This document shows, piece by piece, positions 10,974-19,833 of a stretch of DNA of 64,000 bases. The stretch's first letter is position 1. Each line of letters opens with the position of its first letter. Position numbers and translations under genes: made by a program. The DNA comes from Roseateles sp. (GTDB lineage: Bacteria > Pseudomonadota > Gammaproteobacteria > Burkholderiales > Burkholderiaceae_C), in the NCBI GenBank assembly GCA_016790285.1, contig JAEUPJ010000020.1, positions 1 through 64,000 of the forward strand. The letters run 5' to 3'. A model generated the notes under the pieces. That model was not told the origin of the DNA and did no database searches. It saw nothing but the letters and a program-made list of their open reading frames with translations.

Positions 10974-11085
10974 CCCCGTAGCGCCTCCGACGCGCCTCCT
11001 CGAGGGGGCGCACCCAGTGGCCTGGCAAAGCCAGTTCCACGGGTGCCGCTGGAGGCCTCGAGCACGCGCCTCGCGCGCGCTTCTC
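10974..11085 (+). repeat. Palindrome-rich intergenic element, probably a dispersed repeat
   Basis: Between fabZ and lpxA lies a GC palindrome (cctcctcgaggggg, 10995-11008). A nested hairpin follows: outer arms ccagtggc (11014-11021) and gccgctgg (11045-11052), inner arms ctggc (11022-11026) and gccag (11030-11034). A second ctcgag-containing GC palindrome follows at about 11053-11062. From memory, elements of this shape (CCCCCTC-AGGGGG plus CCAGCGGCC-GGCAAAGCC) are common between genes in Comamonadaceae-like genomes. Only one clear copy is in this window. The stretch at 22464-22500 has a weak resemblance. Confidence 0.55.
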
Positions 11086-11095
11086 TGGAGCAGGC

Positions 11096-11887
11096 ATGGC
11101 TTTGATTCATCCAACCGCATTGATTGATCCCGCCGCCGAGCTGGACTCGTCGGTCACCGTCGGCGCCTATTCGCTGATCGGCCCGCACGTGAAGATCGGC
11201 GCGGGCACCAAGGTCGGCCCGCATGTCGTCATCGAAGGCCACACAACCATCGGGCGCGACAACACCTTCTTCCAGTTCAGCTCGATCGGTGCGGCCAACC
11301 AGGACAAGAAGTACGCGGGCGAGCCCACGACGCTCGTGATCGGCGACCGCAACACCGTCCGCGAGTTCTGCACGCTCAATGTCGGCACGGTGCAGGACCG
11401 CGGCGAGACGACGGTGGGGCATGACAACTGGATCATGGCCTACTGCCACCTGGCGCACGATGTCGTCATCGGCAACGAGTGCGTGCTGGCCAACGGCGCG
11501 ACGCTGGCGGGCCATGTGCAGGTGGGCGACCATGTCACCATCGGCGGCCTCACCGGCATCCTGCAGCGCATGCGCATCGGCGACCACGCCATGATCGGCT
11601 TCCAGGCCCACGTGGCGCAGGACGTGCCGCCGTTCATGACGGTGGACGGCAACCCGCTGTCGGCACGCGCGGTCAATGTCGTGGGCCTCAAGCGCCGCGA
11701 CTTCAGCGCCGAGCGCATCGGCGCCATCCGCCAGATGTACAAGCTCATCTACCGCAGCGGCCACACGCTGGACGAAGCCAAGGCGGCCATCGAGGCCCTG
11801 CGCGGTGCCGACGGCGGGGCGGCTGATGGTGACATCGACACGATGCTGACCTTCCTCGCCGCATCCACTCGCGGCATCGTGCGCTGA
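11096..11887 (+). CDS. lpxA: Acyl-[ACP]--UDP-N-acetylglucosamine O-acyltransferase
   Basis: LpxA performs the first, reversible acyl transfer of lipid A synthesis. The 263-residue protein is a trimeric left-handed beta helix: hexapeptide repeats run from [13 protein letters not shown] at the N terminus to about residue 185, followed by a helical C-terminal domain. The catalytic His lies in [12 protein letters not shown] (about residue 121), and GIGAxNQDKKY-like substrate loop residues ([14 protein letters not shown]) are present. The start ATG at 11096 has a ggagcagg ribosome-binding site at 11087-11094. lpxB follows after four bases. Confidence 0.98.
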   Translation: MALIHPTALIDPAAELDSSVTVGAYSLIGPHVKIGAGTKVGPHVVIEGHTTIGRDNTFFQFSSIGAANQDKKYAGEPTTLVIGDRNTVREFCTLNVGTVQDRGETTVGHDNWIMAYCHLAHDVVIGNECVLANGATLAGHVQVGDHVTIGGLTGILQRMRIGDHAMIGFQAHVAQDVPPFMTVDGNPLSARAVNVVGLKRRDFSAERIGAIRQMYKLIYRSGHTLDEAKAAIEALRGADGGAADGDIDTMLTFLAASTRGIVR

Positions 11888-11891
11888 CCCG

Positions 11892-13016
11892 ATGACCGAC
11901 GCGCCCCGCATCGGCATGGTGGCCGGCGAGGCCAGCGGCGACCTGCTGGCCAGCCTGCTGCTGCAGGGCCTGCGCACGCGCTGGCCAGGCCTGGCCTCCC
12001 AGGGCATCGGCGGCCCGAAGATGATCGCCCAGGGCTTCGAGACCTGGTGGCCGCACAGCAAGCTGTCCATCTTCGGCTACGTGGATGCGCTGCTGAACAT
12101 CCGCGAGCTGCTGTCCATCCGCAAGCAGCTCGGCACGCGGCTCATCTCGAATAGGCCGGACGTCTTCATCGGCGTGGATGCACCTGACTTCAACTTCGGC
12201 CTCGAGACGCGGCTGCGCGAGGCGGGCATCAAGACCGTCCACTTCGTCTGCCCGTCCATCTGGGCCTGGCGGCCCGAGCGCGTCGAAACCATCCGCAAGG
12301 CCGCCGACCACGTGCTGTGCCTGTTCCCCTTCGAGTCCGAGATCCTGCACAAGGCGGGCATCGGCGCGACCTACGTCGGGCACCCGCTCGCTGACGCCAT
12401 CCCGATGGAGCCGCCCCGCGCGGCGATGCGCCAGACTCTTGATCTGCCCGAGGGCGACACCGTCATCGCGCTGCTGCCGGGCAGCCGCAAGAGCGAGATC
12501 AAGTACATCGCCCCCGCCCTGATCGGCGCGGCGCGCCTGCTGGCCCGCCCCGGGCGGCGCTTCATCATGCCGGTGGTGCCGGGGCTGCGCAGCCTCGTGG
12601 AGCCGCTGCTGGGCGGCGTCGACATCCAGCTGCTGGACGGCCAGTCGCACGCCGCGCTGGCCGCCTGCGACCTGACGCTGGTGGCCAGCGGCACGGCCAC
12701 GCTGGAGGCCGCGCTGTTCAAGCGTCCCATGGTCATCGCCTACCGCATGAACCGACTGAACTGGTGGCGCATGAAGGACAAGGGCCTGCTGCCCTGGGTG
12801 GGACTGCCCAACATCCTGGCGCGCGAGTTCCTGGTGCCCGAGCTGATCCAGCACGCCTGCACGCCCGAGGCGCTGGCGCGCGAGGCGGAGGGCCTGCTGG
12901 CCGACGCGCCGCGCCGCGAGGCGCTGCACGGGCGTTTCGTCGAACTCCACACGCTGCTGCGGCAAGACACCGCGCAGCGCGCCAGTGATGCGATCGCGAG
13001 CCTCCTGCGTGCCTGA
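11892..13016 (+). CDS. lpxB: Lipid-A-disaccharide synthase
   Basis: LpxB joins lipid X and UDP-diacylglucosamine into the lipid A disaccharide at the inner membrane. The 374-residue GT19 protein carries [13 protein letters not shown] (about 10-22), [11 protein letters not shown] (about 94-104), [12 protein letters not shown] (about 119-130), the YVGHPLAD loop (about 159-166), [11 protein letters not shown] (about 194-204) and the donor-binding [10 protein letters not shown] (about 265-274). Length is typical. Its end overlaps the proposed rnhB start. Confidence 0.98.
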   Translation: MTDAPRIGMVAGEASGDLLASLLLQGLRTRWPGLASQGIGGPKMIAQGFETWWPHSKLSIFGYVDALLNIRELLSIRKQLGTRLISNRPDVFIGVDAPDFNFGLETRLREAGIKTVHFVCPSIWAWRPERVETIRKAADHVLCLFPFESEILHKAGIGATYVGHPLADAIPMEPPRAAMRQTLDLPEGDTVIALLPGSRKSEIKYIAPALIGAARLLARPGRRFIMPVVPGLRSLVEPLLGGVDIQLLDGQSHAALAACDLTLVASGTATLEAALFKRPMVIAYRMNRLNWWRMKDKGLLPWVGLPNILAREFLVPELIQHACTPEALAREAEGLLADAPRREALHGRFVELHTLLRQDTAQRASDAIASLLRA

Positions 13017-13629
13017 GCAGGTGTCCCTGGACTGGACGCCGCCCGGCCTGGTCGCCGGCGTGGACGAGGCCGGGCGCGGGCCGCTGGCCGGGCCGGTGTT
13101 CGCGGCGGCCGTCATCCTCGACGACCTGCAGCCCATCGTCGGCCTGGCCGACTCCAAGGCGCTCACCGCCGCCAAGCGGGCGCGCCTGTACGACGAGATC
13201 CGCGCCAAGGCCCTGTGCTGCTGCATCGCGCAGGCGTCGGTCGAGGAGATCGACCGCGTCAACATCCTGCAGGCCACGATGCTGGCCATGCAGCGCGCCG
13301 TGCACGGCCTGCGCCTGAAGCCCGCGCTCGTGCGCATCGACGGCAACCGGCTGCCGGTGCTGCCCATGGCGGCCGAGGCCATCGTGAAGGGTGACGCCAC
13401 CGTGCAGGCCATCTCGGCGGCCAGCATCCTCGCCAAGGTGGCGCGCGACCTTTTCTGCGAGCAGATGCACGACAGCCATCCGCAGTACGGCTTCGCGACG
13501 CACAAGGGCTACGGCACGCCCGAGCACCTGGCGGCGCTGCGCGAGCATGGCGCCAGCCCCTGGCACCGCCGCAGCTTCTCGCCGGTGCGCGAACTCTGCG
13601 TGGACATCACCACGAACCGCCTCGCCTGA
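13009..13629 (+). CDS. rnhB: Ribonuclease HII
   Basis: RNase HII cuts RNA in RNA-DNA hybrids, including single ribonucleotides in DNA. The product has the catalytic start [16 protein letters not shown] (acidic pair Asp19-Glu20 from the chosen start), [12 protein letters not shown], the Asp of VRIDGNR and [21 protein letters not shown]. Several starts are possible in this frame. I chose GTG at 13009 (206 residues, overlapping lpxB by eight bases), because the frame further upstream encodes non-conserved lpxB shadow. GTG at 13021 is also possible. lpxB-rnhB adjacency is common in proteobacteria. Confidence 0.94.
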   Translation: MPEQVSLDWTPPGLVAGVDEAGRGPLAGPVFAAAVILDDLQPIVGLADSKALTAAKRARLYDEIRAKALCCCIAQASVEEIDRVNILQATMLAMQRAVHGLRLKPALVRIDGNRLPVLPMAAEAIVKGDATVQAISAASILAKVARDLFCEQMHDSHPQYGFATHKGYGTPEHLAALREHGASPWHRRSFSPVRELCVDITTNRLA

Positions 13630-13636
13630 AGGCCGC

Positions 13637-14407
13637 ATGAAGCTCGACCACGTCACCTCCCGCGACAACCCGGCCCTCGTGCGGCTGCGCAAGCTCGCCA
13701 TGGACGGCAGCGCCTACCGAAAGAGTGGCAGTGTCTGGATCGAGGGCGACCACCTGATCCGCGCCGCCCTGCAGCGCGGTTGGCAACCGGCGCTGGTGGT
13801 GCTCACCGAGGCGGCGATGCAGGACCCGGCCCTGGCGGCGCTGGCCGAGGCGGCCCCGCGCGCCCTCGTCGTGCCGACGGGCCTGTTCAAGGGTTTGAGC
13901 GGCCTGGAGTCGCCCGGGCAGATCGGCGCGGAGCTGGCGCTGCCGGCCACACCGGGCATCGACCCTGCCGCAGCCAGCGTCGTGCTCGATCGACTGCAGG
14001 ACGCCGGCAACGTCGGCGCCATCCTGCGCAGCGCGGCGGCGCTGGGCTTCCGGCAGGTGCTGGCGATCAAGGGCACCGCAGCGCTGTGGTCGCCCAAGGT
14101 CGTGCGGGCCGGGCAGGGCGCGCACTTCGGCCTGCGGCTGGTGGAGGGCCTGACGGCCGACGACCTGTCCGCGCTCACCGTGCCGATGGTCGCGACCAGC
14201 TCCCACGACAGCCAGCCCTTGCATCGTGTCGCGCTGCCGTCGCCCTGCGCCTGGGTCATGGGCCACGAAGGGCAGGGCGTCTCGCCCGCGCTGATGGCCC
14301 GCTGCGCGCTGCGCGTGGGCATCCCGCAGCCCGGCGGCGAAGAGTCGCTGAACGTCGCGGCCGCTGCGGCCATCTGCCTGTACGAGAGCGCGCGCCAGCG
14401 CGGCTGA
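13637..14407 (+). CDS. TrmH/SpoU family RNA 2'-O-ribose methyltransferase
   Basis: The 256-residue protein has an N-terminal substrate-binding domain (ITSRDNPxV-like start, here VTSRDNPALVRLRKL; EGDHLIRAAL near 38-47). A C-terminal SPOUT knot domain follows with motif 1 DAGNVGAILRSAAALGF (about 122-138), motif 2 MGHEGQGVSPAL (about 214-225) and motif 3 ESLNVAAAAAICLYE (about 237-251). It should methylate a ribose in rRNA or tRNA using S-adenosylmethionine. The exact nucleotide cannot be told from sequence. It is the last gene of the tsf-rnhB block. Confidence 0.93.
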   Translation: MKLDHVTSRDNPALVRLRKLAMDGSAYRKSGSVWIEGDHLIRAALQRGWQPALVVLTEAAMQDPALAALAEAAPRALVVPTGLFKGLSGLESPGQIGAELALPATPGIDPAAASVVLDRLQDAGNVGAILRSAAALGFRQVLAIKGTAALWSPKVVRAGQGAHFGLRLVEGLTADDLSALTVPMVATSSHDSQPLHRVALPSPCAWVMGHEGQGVSPALMARCALRVGIPQPGGEESLNVAAAAAICLYESARQRG

Positions 14408-14449
14408 CGCACCGGGCGCCGCGCCCGCCCCCGCATGGCCGCGCAGCGC

Positions 14450-14478
14450 TTGCAATCGAGAATGATTCTCATTACAGT
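14450..14478 (+). promoter_or_regulatory. Fur box inside a candidate promoter of the heme operon
   Basis: The inverted repeat gagaatgattctcat (14458-14472) matches the Fur consensus GATAATGATAATCATTATC well. It sits exactly between a possible -35 (ttgcaa, 14450-14455) and -10 (tacagt, 14473-14478), a 17-base spacing. Fur bound with iron would block RNA polymerase, so the heme operon downstream should be on only when iron is short. The predicted transcription start would fall almost on the hemP ATG (14485). Confidence 0.85.
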
Positions 14479-14484
14479 GGCTCC

Positions 14485-14679
14485 ATGCTCACTGTTCCTC
14501 GACCGATCCCCGCAGCTGCACCCGCCCCGGCGGCGGACGTGCGTGCCCGCCAGGGCGAGGTGCCGTGCATCGACAGTGCCGCGCTGCTCGGCCCGCGCGG
14601 CGAGGTGCACATCACGCACCACGGGCAGGTTTACCGCCTGCGCGTCACGTCCCTGGGCAAGTTGATCCTGACCAAGTAG
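14485..14679 (+). CDS. hemP: Hemin uptake protein HemP/HmuP
   Basis: This 64-residue protein belongs to the small HemP/HmuP family found at the head of heme uptake operons. Its conserved C-terminal half reads IDSAALLGPRGEVHI, then HHGQVYRLRVTS and the typical ending GKLILTK. The first 25 residues are Pro/Ala-rich and not conserved. In Bradyrhizobium and Burkholderia the family is reported to help activate transcription of the heme receptor gene, and that role is plausible here. It lies 6 bases after the candidate -10, and a ribosome-binding site is not evident, so it may be translated from a leaderless message. Confidence 0.9.
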   Translation: MLTVPRPIPAAAPAPAADVRARQGEVPCIDSAALLGPRGEVHITHHGQVYRLRVTSLGKLILTK

Positions 14680-14747
14680 CCCCCCTCGTTTCCTGAACCC
14701 CGCGCCAGCCAGCTGCAGCCAGCCCGCGCTCTCGACCCGGAGCCCCT

Positions 14748-16871
14748 GTGCTGAAGACTGCCGTCGCGCTGGCCGTGACCTGTGCCTGCGCCTGCCCCCA
14801 GGCCCAAACCCAAGCCTCCACCGAGGCGCCCACCGAGCTGCCCGAGCTGACCAACACCGCCACGCGCGGCGACCGCCGCGTGGATGAGGTGCCCGCCAGC
14901 GTCAGCGTGTTCAAGCCGGCGCCCGGCGCCCGCGACCTGCGCGAACTGCTCAAGAACGAGGTGGACCTCGCCGTGCGCGCTCCCAACCCGCGTTTCGGCC
15001 TGGCGAGCACCACTGCCGGTCGTGCGGGCAACGAAGGCATCAACATCCGCGGCCTCGAAGGCAACCAGGTGCTGATGCTCGTGGACGGCATCCGCGTGCC
15101 GCAGAGCTTCAGCTTCGGCCCCTTCACCACCGGGCGCGCGGGCCTGCTGAACCTGGAGGGCGCCGCGCAACTGGACGTGCTGCGCGGCCCGGCCTCCACG
15201 CAGTTCGGCAGCGACGGCCTGGCCGGCGCGCTGGCCCTGCGTACCCTGAGCGCGAGCGACCTGCTCAAGCCTGGTCGCGACCACGCGGTGCGCGCCCAGG
15301 CCTCGGCCTACTCCGGCGACGACGGCGTCGGCCTCAACCTCGCGGGCGCCTGGCGTGCCGGGGCCTGGGACTGGCTGCTGCAGGGCTCCACCCGCCGCTC
15401 GCACGAGATGGCCAACCAGGGCGAGGTCGGCGGCGACGGCGCCACGCGCACCCGGCCCGACCCGCTGGACCGTGAGCGCCACACGCTGCTCGGCAAGGCC
15501 GGCCTCGCGCTCAATGCCCAGCAGCGGCTGGAGGTGGCGCTGGAGGGGGTGACGCAGAAGGACCGCTACGAGGTGCTCTCGGCTCGCAGTGCGACGACGC
15601 TGGACCTGCGCGCCGACGACGACAGCCGCCGCTGGCGCTCATCGGTGTCCTGGCAGTTCGACGACCCCAATGCCGAGTGGCTGCAGCAGGCCCGCGTGCA
15701 GCTCTACCACCAGGACGCCCGCGTGCGGCAGGTCGCCTTCGAGGACCGCACCACGACCGACCGCTCCCGCGACAACCGCTACGACGAGACGCTCACGGGC
15801 CTCACGGCCCAGGGCCAGCTCAACTGGGGCGCACAGCGCGTCACGCTCGGCCTGGATGCCAGCCGCAACCAGGTGGCGGGCCTGCGCGACGGCACCAATG
15901 CCTCGGCCGGCGACGCCTTGCCCTCCAAGCCTTTCCCGGATACCGACTACCGCCTCGTCGGCACCTTCGTGCAGGGCGAGTTCACGCAGGGCGACTGGCT
16001 GCTCGTGCCGGCGCTGCGGGTCGACCACTTCTCGCTGTCGCCGTCGAGTGCGGGCTACACGGCGGCCGCCGTCAAGCTCAGCGACAGCGCCGTGACGCCC
16101 CGCCTGGGCCTGCTGTGGAAGGGAGCGGCCGGCATCACGCCATACGCCCAGTGGGCGCGGGGCTTCAAGGCGCCCACGCCGTCGCAGGTCAACAGCGGCT
16201 TCTCCAACCCGGTGCAGAACTACGAGACCATTGCCAACCCCAATCTCAAGGCCGAGCGCGCGAACAGCCGCGAACTGGGCCTGCGCGGCGACCTCGGCGG
16301 CTGGCGCTGGCAGCTCGCCGTCTACGACAACCAATACGACGACTTCATCAGCCAGGAGGTCATCTCCGGCGGGGCGGCGGGCAGCAAGATCGTCTTCCAG
16401 TCCATCAACCTGGACGACGCGCGCATCCGCGGTGCCGAGGCGCGGCTGCAGGGGCAGCTCGACCGCCAATGGCGCCTGGGCCTCGCCTACGCCCGCGCCC
16501 GGGGTGACGCCGAGCGCAATGGCGTGCGACGGCCGCTGGACACGGTCGAGCCTGCCAAAGCCTCGGTCAGCCTGCGCCAGCAGCTGTCGGCCTGGCACTG
16601 GGAGGCCACGCTGCTGCATGCCTCGGGCAAGCGGGCAGACCGCGTCTACGCGAGCAGCCCCTTCACGCCGGCCGGCTACACGGTGCTGGACCTGGCCGGC
16701 AGCTGGCAGATCAGCCCGGTGTGGTCGCTGCAGGCCCGCATCGACAACCTGACCGACCGGCGCTATTGGCGCTGGTCCGACGTGCGCGGCCTGAACCCCA
16801 CGAGCACGGCGCTCGACGCCTACACCGCCCCCGGCCGCCAGTTCGGCCTGGTGTTGCAAGCCCAACTCTGA
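14748..16871 (+). CDS. TonB-dependent hemin/hemoglobin outer membrane receptor
   Basis: The 707-residue outer-membrane receptor imports heme, probably from hemoproteins, using TonB energy. It starts at GTG 14748 behind a ggag site. A short hydrophobic signal peptide (residues 1-20) is followed by a plug domain (about 35-160, with NIRGLEGNQVLMLVDGIRVPQ) and a 22-strand barrel. The heme-receptor motifs appear as ARGFKAPTPSQVN (FRAP-like box) and NPNLKAE (NPNL box) near residues 468-505, between which the conserved His is expected. It follows hemP and precedes hmuS, and Fur control is inferred from the upstream box. Confidence 0.93.
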   Translation: MLKTAVALAVTCACACPQAQTQASTEAPTELPELTNTATRGDRRVDEVPASVSVFKPAPGARDLRELLKNEVDLAVRAPNPRFGLASTTAGRAGNEGINIRGLEGNQVLMLVDGIRVPQSFSFGPFTTGRAGLLNLEGAAQLDVLRGPASTQFGSDGLAGALALRTLSASDLLKPGRDHAVRAQASAYSGDDGVGLNLAGAWRAGAWDWLLQGSTRRSHEMANQGEVGGDGATRTRPDPLDRERHTLLGKAGLALNAQQRLEVALEGVTQKDRYEVLSARSATTLDLRADDDSRRWRSSVSWQFDDPNAEWLQQARVQLYHQDARVRQVAFEDRTTTDRSRDNRYDETLTGLTAQGQLNWGAQRVTLGLDASRNQVAGLRDGTNASAGDALPSKPFPDTDYRLVGTFVQGEFTQGDWLLVPALRVDHFSLSPSSAGYTAAAVKLSDSAVTPRLGLLWKGAAGITPYAQWARGFKAPTPSQVNSGFSNPVQNYETIANPNLKAERANSRELGLRGDLGGWRWQLAVYDNQYDDFISQEVISGGAAGSKIVFQSINLDDARIRGAEARLQGQLDRQWRLGLAYARARGDAERNGVRRPLDTVEPAKASVSLRQQLSAWHWEATLLHASGKRADRVYASSPFTPAGYTVLDLAGSWQISPVWSLQARIDNLTDRRYWRWSDVRGLNPTSTALDAYTAPGRQFGLVLQAQL

Positions 16872-16881
16872 AGGACACCGC

Positions 16882-17949
16882 ATGGACCTGCGCCAAGCCT
16901 ATGCCGACGCCCGCGCCGCCGGCGCCACGCGCCACCGTGACATCGCCCATGCCATGGGCATCACCGAGGGCCAGCTGATCGACGCCCATGTCGGCGCACC
17001 GGCGTCGGGCCTGCAGGCGCGGCGGCTGCGCCGTGACTTCCCGCGCCTGCTGGGCGAGCTCAGCCGTGCCGGTGAACTGATGGCGCTGACCCGCAATGCC
17101 CATTGCGTGCACGAGCGCACGGGCGTTTACGAGCACCTCAGCGCCCAGGGCGAGCCCGGGCGGGAGATGGGCATGGCCCTGGGCACCGAGATTGACCTGC
17201 GGTTGTTCTACAGCCACTGGGCCCAGGGCTACGCGGTGCGCGAGGGCGACCAGCAGAGCCTGCAGTTCTTCGATGCGCGCGGCGTGGCCGTGCACAAGGT
17301 CTTCACGCGGCCTGCCACCCAGATGGCCGCCTGGCAGGCCCTGCGCGAGGACTGGGCCGACGACGCCGCACCCACCCCGCACTGGCGCACCGAGGTGCCG
17401 CCCGCGCCGGTGGATGCGCCGGACCTGGACGTCAGCGCCTTCCGTGCCGGCTGGTCCGCCTTGCGCGACACGCACGACTTCTTCGGCCTGCTGCGCCGCC
17501 ATGGGCTGCGCCGCATCACGGCCATGCAGGTCGCAGCCCCCGAGTTCGCCCAGCGTGTGGACCGCCATGCGGCGCGGGTGCTGCTGGAGGGCGCTGCGGC
17601 CAGCGGCACGCCGGTGATGGTGTTCGTCGGCAACCCCGGTGTCATCCAGATCCACGGCGGGCCGGTGCGCCGCGTCGCCGTCATGGGCCCTTGGCTGAAC
17701 GTGCTGGACCCGCGCTTCAACCTGCACCTGCGCGAGGACGCCATCGCCGACGCCTGGGCCGTGCGCAAGCCTACCGTCGACGGCCTGGTGAGCTCGCTGG
17801 AGCTGTATGCCGCCGACGGCGAGCTCATTGCGCAGTTCTTCGGCCTGCGCAAGCCCGGCCAGCCGGAGCGCTGTGCCTGGCGCCAGCTGCTGGACGGCCT
17901 GGTGGACGACCCGGCCTGGCGCGCCGAGGTGGCAGGGTGCACGGCATGA
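16882..17949 (+). CDS. hmuS: Hemin-degrading factor / heme trafficking protein HmuS
   Basis: HmuS/HemS proteins bind incoming heme in the cytoplasm and release iron or pass heme on. The 355-residue protein shows the family's internal duplication: an N-terminal half beginning RHRDIAHAMGITEGQLIDAHVG (about 14-35 with VGxxxxGLQARRL) and a second half around residues 185-340. The second half includes VFVGNPGVIQIHGGPVRR (about 248-265) and VLDPRFNLHLRED (about 273-285). The start ATG has an aagga site. It overlaps hmuT by ATGA, so uptake and handling genes are translationally coupled. Confidence 0.95.
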   Translation: MDLRQAYADARAAGATRHRDIAHAMGITEGQLIDAHVGAPASGLQARRLRRDFPRLLGELSRAGELMALTRNAHCVHERTGVYEHLSAQGEPGREMGMALGTEIDLRLFYSHWAQGYAVREGDQQSLQFFDARGVAVHKVFTRPATQMAAWQALREDWADDAAPTPHWRTEVPPAPVDAPDLDVSAFRAGWSALRDTHDFFGLLRRHGLRRITAMQVAAPEFAQRVDRHAARVLLEGAAASGTPVMVFVGNPGVIQIHGGPVRRVAVMGPWLNVLDPRFNLHLREDAIADAWAVRKPTVDGLVSSLELYAADGELIAQFFGLRKPGQPERCAWRQLLDGLVDDPAWRAEVAGCTA

Positions 17950-18797
17950 AGCGGCGCCATCTGATGCTGGCCGGCTTGTTGACTGGTGTGGGGCCTGGCC
18001 TGGCGGCCGCGCAGGCCCCGGGGCAGCCTCGCGTCGTCAGCGTGGGTGGCGCCGTCACCGAGACCCTCTTCGCGCTTGGCGCGCAGGGGCAGCTCGTCGG
18101 GGTCGACACCACCTCGCTCTACCCCGTGGAGGCCACCCGGCTGCCGCAGGTGGGCTATGCCCGCACGTTGTCGACCGAAGGCCTGCTCGCGCTGCGCCCG
18201 GCGCTGCTGCTGGCCAGTGCCGAGGCCGGGCCGCCGCAGGTGCTGGCGCAGTTGCGGCAGGCCGGGGTGCGCGTGGAGGTGCTGGACGAACAGCATCGCT
18301 TCGAGGGCGTGCTGGCGCGCACCCAGCGACTGGGCCAGCTGTGCGGGCGCGAGCGTGAGGCCGCCCAGTTGGTGGCCCGGCTGCAGCAGGACTGGGCCAT
18401 CCGGCCCCGGCCACCGTCCGGCCCGGCGCCGCGCGTGCTGTTCGTGCTGGCGCACGGTGGCGGGCAGTTGCGTGTGGCAGGCGAGGGCACGGCGGCCGAT
18501 GCCATGCTGCAGTTGGCCGGCGCGCGCAACGCGCTGGCGGGCCTGCAGGGCTACAAGCCCCTGACGGCAGAGGCGGCCCTGCAGGCCGCGCCCGAACTCA
18601 TCCTCTGCACGGACCAGGGCCTGCAGGTGCAAGGTGGCGTCGACGGCCTGCTCAAAGCCCCGGGGCTGGCGCTCACGCCGGCCGGGCGGGCGGGGCGCGT
18701 GGCCAGCATGGAGGCCATGCTGCTGTTGGGCTTCGGGCCGCGCCTGCCGCAGGCCGTGGCCGAGTTGACGAGCAAGCTGCATGGACGCGCGGCTTGA
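17946..18797 (+). CDS. hmuT: Periplasmic heme-binding protein HmuT
   Basis: HmuT carries heme across the periplasm to the HmuUV transporter. The 283-residue precursor starts with a signal peptide (MKRRHLMLAGLL..., cleavage near residue 21-24; the RR pair followed by hydrophobics is Tat-like but not a full Tat motif). The periplasmic-binding type 2 fold follows: RVVSVGGAVTETLFALGA near residues 31-48, the VGYARTLSTEGLLALRPALLL segment and a C-terminal lobe from about 155. It overlaps hmuS upstream and hmuU downstream by 17 bases. Confidence 0.95.
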   Translation: MKRRHLMLAGLLTGVGPGLAAAQAPGQPRVVSVGGAVTETLFALGAQGQLVGVDTTSLYPVEATRLPQVGYARTLSTEGLLALRPALLLASAEAGPPQVLAQLRQAGVRVEVLDEQHRFEGVLARTQRLGQLCGREREAAQLVARLQQDWAIRPRPPSGPAPRVLFVLAHGGGQLRVAGEGTAADAMLQLAGARNALAGLQGYKPLTAEAALQAAPELILCTDQGLQVQGGVDGLLKAPGLALTPAGRAGRVASMEAMLLLGFGPRLPQAVAELTSKLHGRAA

Positions 18798-19833
18798 GCG
18801 CCTGACACCGCGCTGGCCGGCCCTGCCGGGCTGGCCGCTGGCGCTGGCGGTGCTGGCGGCGGCGATGGTGCTCGCCGCCAACAGCGGTGCCCTCGACCTG
18901 GGCCTGGCCGACTGGCAGGCCCTGCTCGCCGACGAGCCGGCCCAGGGCGCGCAGGTGCTGGCGCAGCTGCGCCTGCCGCGCGTGGCCTTCTCGGTCGTCG
19001 TGGGGGCGGCCCTGGGCCTGGCCGGGGCCTTGTCGCAGGGGCTGTTCCGCAACCCGCTGGCCGAGCCCTCGCTGCTGGGCATCCCAGGCGGCGCCATCTG
19101 TGCGGTGGCCCTGGTGCTGACGGTGTTCGCGACCTGGGCCGGCGGGCTGCCGTCGGCGTGGCGGCCGGTCGTCGTGCCCTGCGCGGCGCTGGCCGGTGCC
19201 TGGCTGATGTGCGCGCTGCTGCAGGTCGTGGCGCGCTGGCTGGCGCCGGGTGCCGTGGCGGGGCTGCTGCTGACGGGCCTCGCGCTGAACGCGCTGGCCA
19301 TGGCCGTCGTGGGCCTGTGCACCTACCTGGCCACCGACGAGCAACTGCGCAACCTGAGCTTCTGGCAACTGGGCTCGCTCGCGCTGGCCAACTGGCCTGT
19401 GGTTGCGGTGCTGGCACCGGTGGTGGTGGGGGTGCTCGTGCTGGCGCCGCGCTGGGGCCAGGCGCTCAATGCGCTGGCGCTGGGTGACGCGGTGGCCGCT
19501 CAGGTCGGCGTGCCGGTCGTGCGGCTGCGGCGGGCCCTGGTGCTGGCGCTGGCGCTGCTGAGCGGCCTGGCTGTGGCCTGGTGCGGGCTGATCGGCTTCG
19601 TCGGGTTGCTGGCCCCGCATGCAGCCCGGGGCCTCGTGGGGGCTGATGCGCGCCGCGTGCTGCCGGTGGCGGCCTGGGTCGGCGCGCTGCTGCTGCTGTT
19701 GGCCGACACGGCCGCGCGCACGCTCGTCGTGCCGGCCGAGTTGCCCGTGGGCATCCTGACAGCGCTGTTGGGCGCACCGGTGCTCTTCCTGTTGCTGCGG
19801 CGGGCCCAGCGCGACATCGGAGGCGGCTGGTGA
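18781..19833 (+). CDS. hmuU: Heme ABC transporter permease HmuU
   Basis: HmuU is the FecCD-family inner-membrane channel subunit of the heme importer. The 350-residue protein has about ten hydrophobic segments. Diagnostic stretches include RLPRVAFSVVVGAALGLAG followed by LFRNPLAEPSLLGI (about 61-100), the LNALALGDAVAAQVG coupling region near residues 229-243 and the C-terminal PHAARGLVGADARRVLP. The second ATP-binding partner HmuV is encoded immediately downstream with a GTGA overlap. Size fits the family (about 330-350 residues). Confidence 0.96.
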   Translation: MDARLERLTPRWPALPGWPLALAVLAAAMVLAANSGALDLGLADWQALLADEPAQGAQVLAQLRLPRVAFSVVVGAALGLAGALSQGLFRNPLAEPSLLGIPGGAICAVALVLTVFATWAGGLPSAWRPVVVPCAALAGAWLMCALLQVVARWLAPGAVAGLLLTGLALNALAMAVVGLCTYLATDEQLRNLSFWQLGSLALANWPVVAVLAPVVVGVLVLAPRWGQALNALALGDAVAAQVGVPVVRLRRALVLALALLSGLAVAWCGLIGFVGLLAPHAARGLVGADARRVLPVAAWVGALLLLLADTAARTLVVPAELPVGILTALLGAPVLFLLLRRAQRDIGGGW

